From assembly GCF_036231355.1 (NCBI RefSeq), contig NZ_CP109496.1, positions 2,418,001-2,482,000 on the forward strand: a DNA stretch of 64,000 nucleotides. The letters are read 5' to 3'. Position 1 is the stretch's first letter; each line of letters opens with the position of its first letter. The position numbers were made by a program, and so were the translations under genes. Under the pieces are notes generated by a model that was not told the DNA's origin, made no database searches, and worked only from the letters and a program-made list of their open reading frames with translations. Source of the stretch: Streptomyces sp. NBC_01431. GTDB lineage: Bacteria > Actinomycetota > Actinomycetes > Streptomycetales > Streptomycetaceae. This document shows positions 62,974 through 64,000 of this stretch, piece after piece.

Positions 62974-63561
62974 GTGACAACACCCCCAGGCGGACACCCC
63001 TACAGTGGTGGACAGCAGTCTCCGGGTGAGCACGGCCAGAACCGCTTCAACTACCCCTCCGCGCCGGGCAGACAGGGTCAGCAGCGTCAGGGTCAGTACC
63101 AGTCGCCGTACCAGCAGCCGCAGCGCCAGCCGAGCCCGTACGACCAGCCGCCGCAGCCCCGGATCGAACCGGTGCAGCCGAGGCAGAAGACCCAGTCCTC
63201 ACCGGCGGGCGGCACGCACAACCCCCTTGTGCGTCCGTACGCCATGACCGGCGGCCGCACCCGGCCGCGCTACCAGCTCGCCATCGAGGCGCTGGTGCAC
63301 ACCACGGCGGAACCGGCAAGGCTGCAAGGGCAGTTGCCCGAGCACCAGCGGATCTGCCACCTGTGCCGCGAGATCAAGTCGGTCGCTGAGATCTCGGCAC
63401 TCCTCACCATTCCCCTCGGCGTTGCCCGGATCCTCGTCGCCGACCTGGCGGAGGCCGGACTTGTCGCCATCCACCAGCCCGGCGGCGGCGACGAGTCCGC
63501 CGGCGGACAGCCAGACGTGACACTGCTCGAAAGGGTGCTCAGTGGACTTCGCAAGCTCTAG
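62974..63561 (+). CDS. DUF742 protein, CvnC of second conservon
   Basis: The protein is 195 aa. It has a longer Pro/Gln/Gly-rich N-terminus (residues 1-75) than the first CvnC, then the same core (NPLVRPYAMTGGRTRPRYQL, then QLPEHQRICHLCREIKSVAE). I chose GTG 62974 because GGAGGAGGAAAC precedes it; ATG 62941 is an alternative. Its end overlaps cvnD2 by 20 bp. Confidence 0.9.
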   Translation: MTTPPGGHPYSGGQQSPGEHGQNRFNYPSAPGRQGQQRQGQYQSPYQQPQRQPSPYDQPPQPRIEPVQPRQKTQSSPAGGTHNPLVRPYAMTGGRTRPRYQLAIEALVHTTAEPARLQGQLPEHQRICHLCREIKSVAEISALLTIPLGVARILVADLAEAGLVAIHQPGGGDESAGGQPDVTLLERVLSGLRKL

Positions 63562-64000
63562 CGGCGGTGCTGCCCGCTCCACTACTTCCGCGAAGATCGT
63601 GGTGGCGGGCGGTTTCGGCGTGGGCAAGACCACGTTCGTCGGCGCGGTCTCGGAGATCAACCCGCTGCGCACCGAGGCCGTCATGACGTCCGCGTCCGCG
63701 GGCATCGACGACCTCACGCACACGGGCGACAAGACGACCACCACGGTCGCGATGGACTTCGGCCGCATCACGCTCGACCAGGACCTGATCCTGTACCTCT
63801 TCGGTACGCCCGGCCAGGACCGCTTCTGGTTCATGTGGGACGACCTCGTACGCGGCGCCATCGGCGCCGTCGTCCTCGTCGACACCCGCCGCCTCGCCGA
63901 CTGCTTCCCCGCCGTCGACTACTTCGAGAACAGCGGCCTGCCCTTCGTCATCGCACTCAACGGCTTCGACGGCCACCAGCCGTACACCCCCGACGAAGTC
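63542..64000 (+). CDS. Small GTPase CvnD of second conservon, 3'-truncated by the window edge
   Basis: 153 codons are present and the rest is beyond the right edge. The encoded residues are identical to CvnD1 over this span, and the DNA differs at only three synonymous positions. It has the same P-loop GGFGVGKTTF. Start GTG 63542 within cvnC2. Confidence 0.93.
   Translation, partial: MDFASSSGGAARSTTSAKIVVAGGFGVGKTTFVGAVSEINPLRTEAVMTSASAGIDDLTHTGDKTTTTVAMDFGRITLDQDLILYLFGTPGQDRFWFMWDDLVRGAIGAVVLVDTRRLADCFPAVDYFENSGLPFVIALNGFDGHQPYTPDEV

Overview
The window is high-GC actinobacterial chromosome. Gene content and order point to a Streptomyces core region: nsdA, hupS, absB/rnc, glcP, ndgR and a pair of conservons (cvn) lie in an order I remember from the S. 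coelicolor core. Codon third positions are almost all G or C, GTG starts are common, and no phage, transposase, integrase or CRISPR array is visible. Coordinates are in window bases, and most genes lie on the minus strand. || Region by region. 1-1473 holds the rpsP-khpA-rimM-trmD translation and tRNA-modification operon (minus; trmD runs off the left edge). 1719-5411 holds a SprT-like protein, proS, a methyltransferase and a decayed ftsH-type remnant. 5429-11429 holds ffh and the nitrogen operon amtB-glnK-glnD with a GlnR box. 11612-15572 holds nsdA, a stand-alone primase/polymerase-type protein and ftsY. 15767-19745 holds an NCS1 permease, a luciferase-like oxidoreductase and the glucose permease glcP with an unusual CTTCAAG motif array. 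19970-25827 holds smc, a small coiled-coil protein, acyP and a secreted CAP-domain protein. 25997-27160 is a divergent HxlR regulator/flavodoxin-like reductase pair. 27133-36246 holds mutM-rnc-rpmF-DUF177, a coiled-coil protein, coaD-rsmD, recG and a DAK2/FakA-like kinase. 36493-43519 holds rpmB, thiD-thiL, a RAM-domain protein, a DUF3515 lipoprotein, ddl-gpsA-plsC, cofC and a small acidic protein. 43622-47804 holds hupS, a small protein, leuCD and divergent ndgR. 48143-48654 is a five-gene tRNA cluster (3 Glu, 2 Gln). 48744-52687 holds a HAD hydrolase, a DUF4241 protein, gltX and a fumarylacetoacetase-family hydrolase. 52822-53010 encodes a small peptide with an internal repeat. 53590-64000 holds two tandem conservons, each a NIT/HAMP sensor-kinase-like CvnA, roadblock CvnB, DUF742 CvnC and small GTPase CvnD; the last gene runs off the right edge. 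|| How they work together. The first half is housekeeping: ribosome assembly, SRP targeting (ffh and ftsY both present), ammonium uptake with PII control, chromosome condensation (smc, hupS) and DNA repair (mutM, recG). The most unusual material is at the right end. The two conservons have CvnD genes almost identical in DNA, whereas their CvnA and CvnC partners have diverged. Both CvnA proteins end in a long disordered tail capped by the same conserved short block. A divergent small peptide with a duplicated ANPRRT motif and a tandem pair of TGTG-N10-CACA palindromes sit at the head of this locus.
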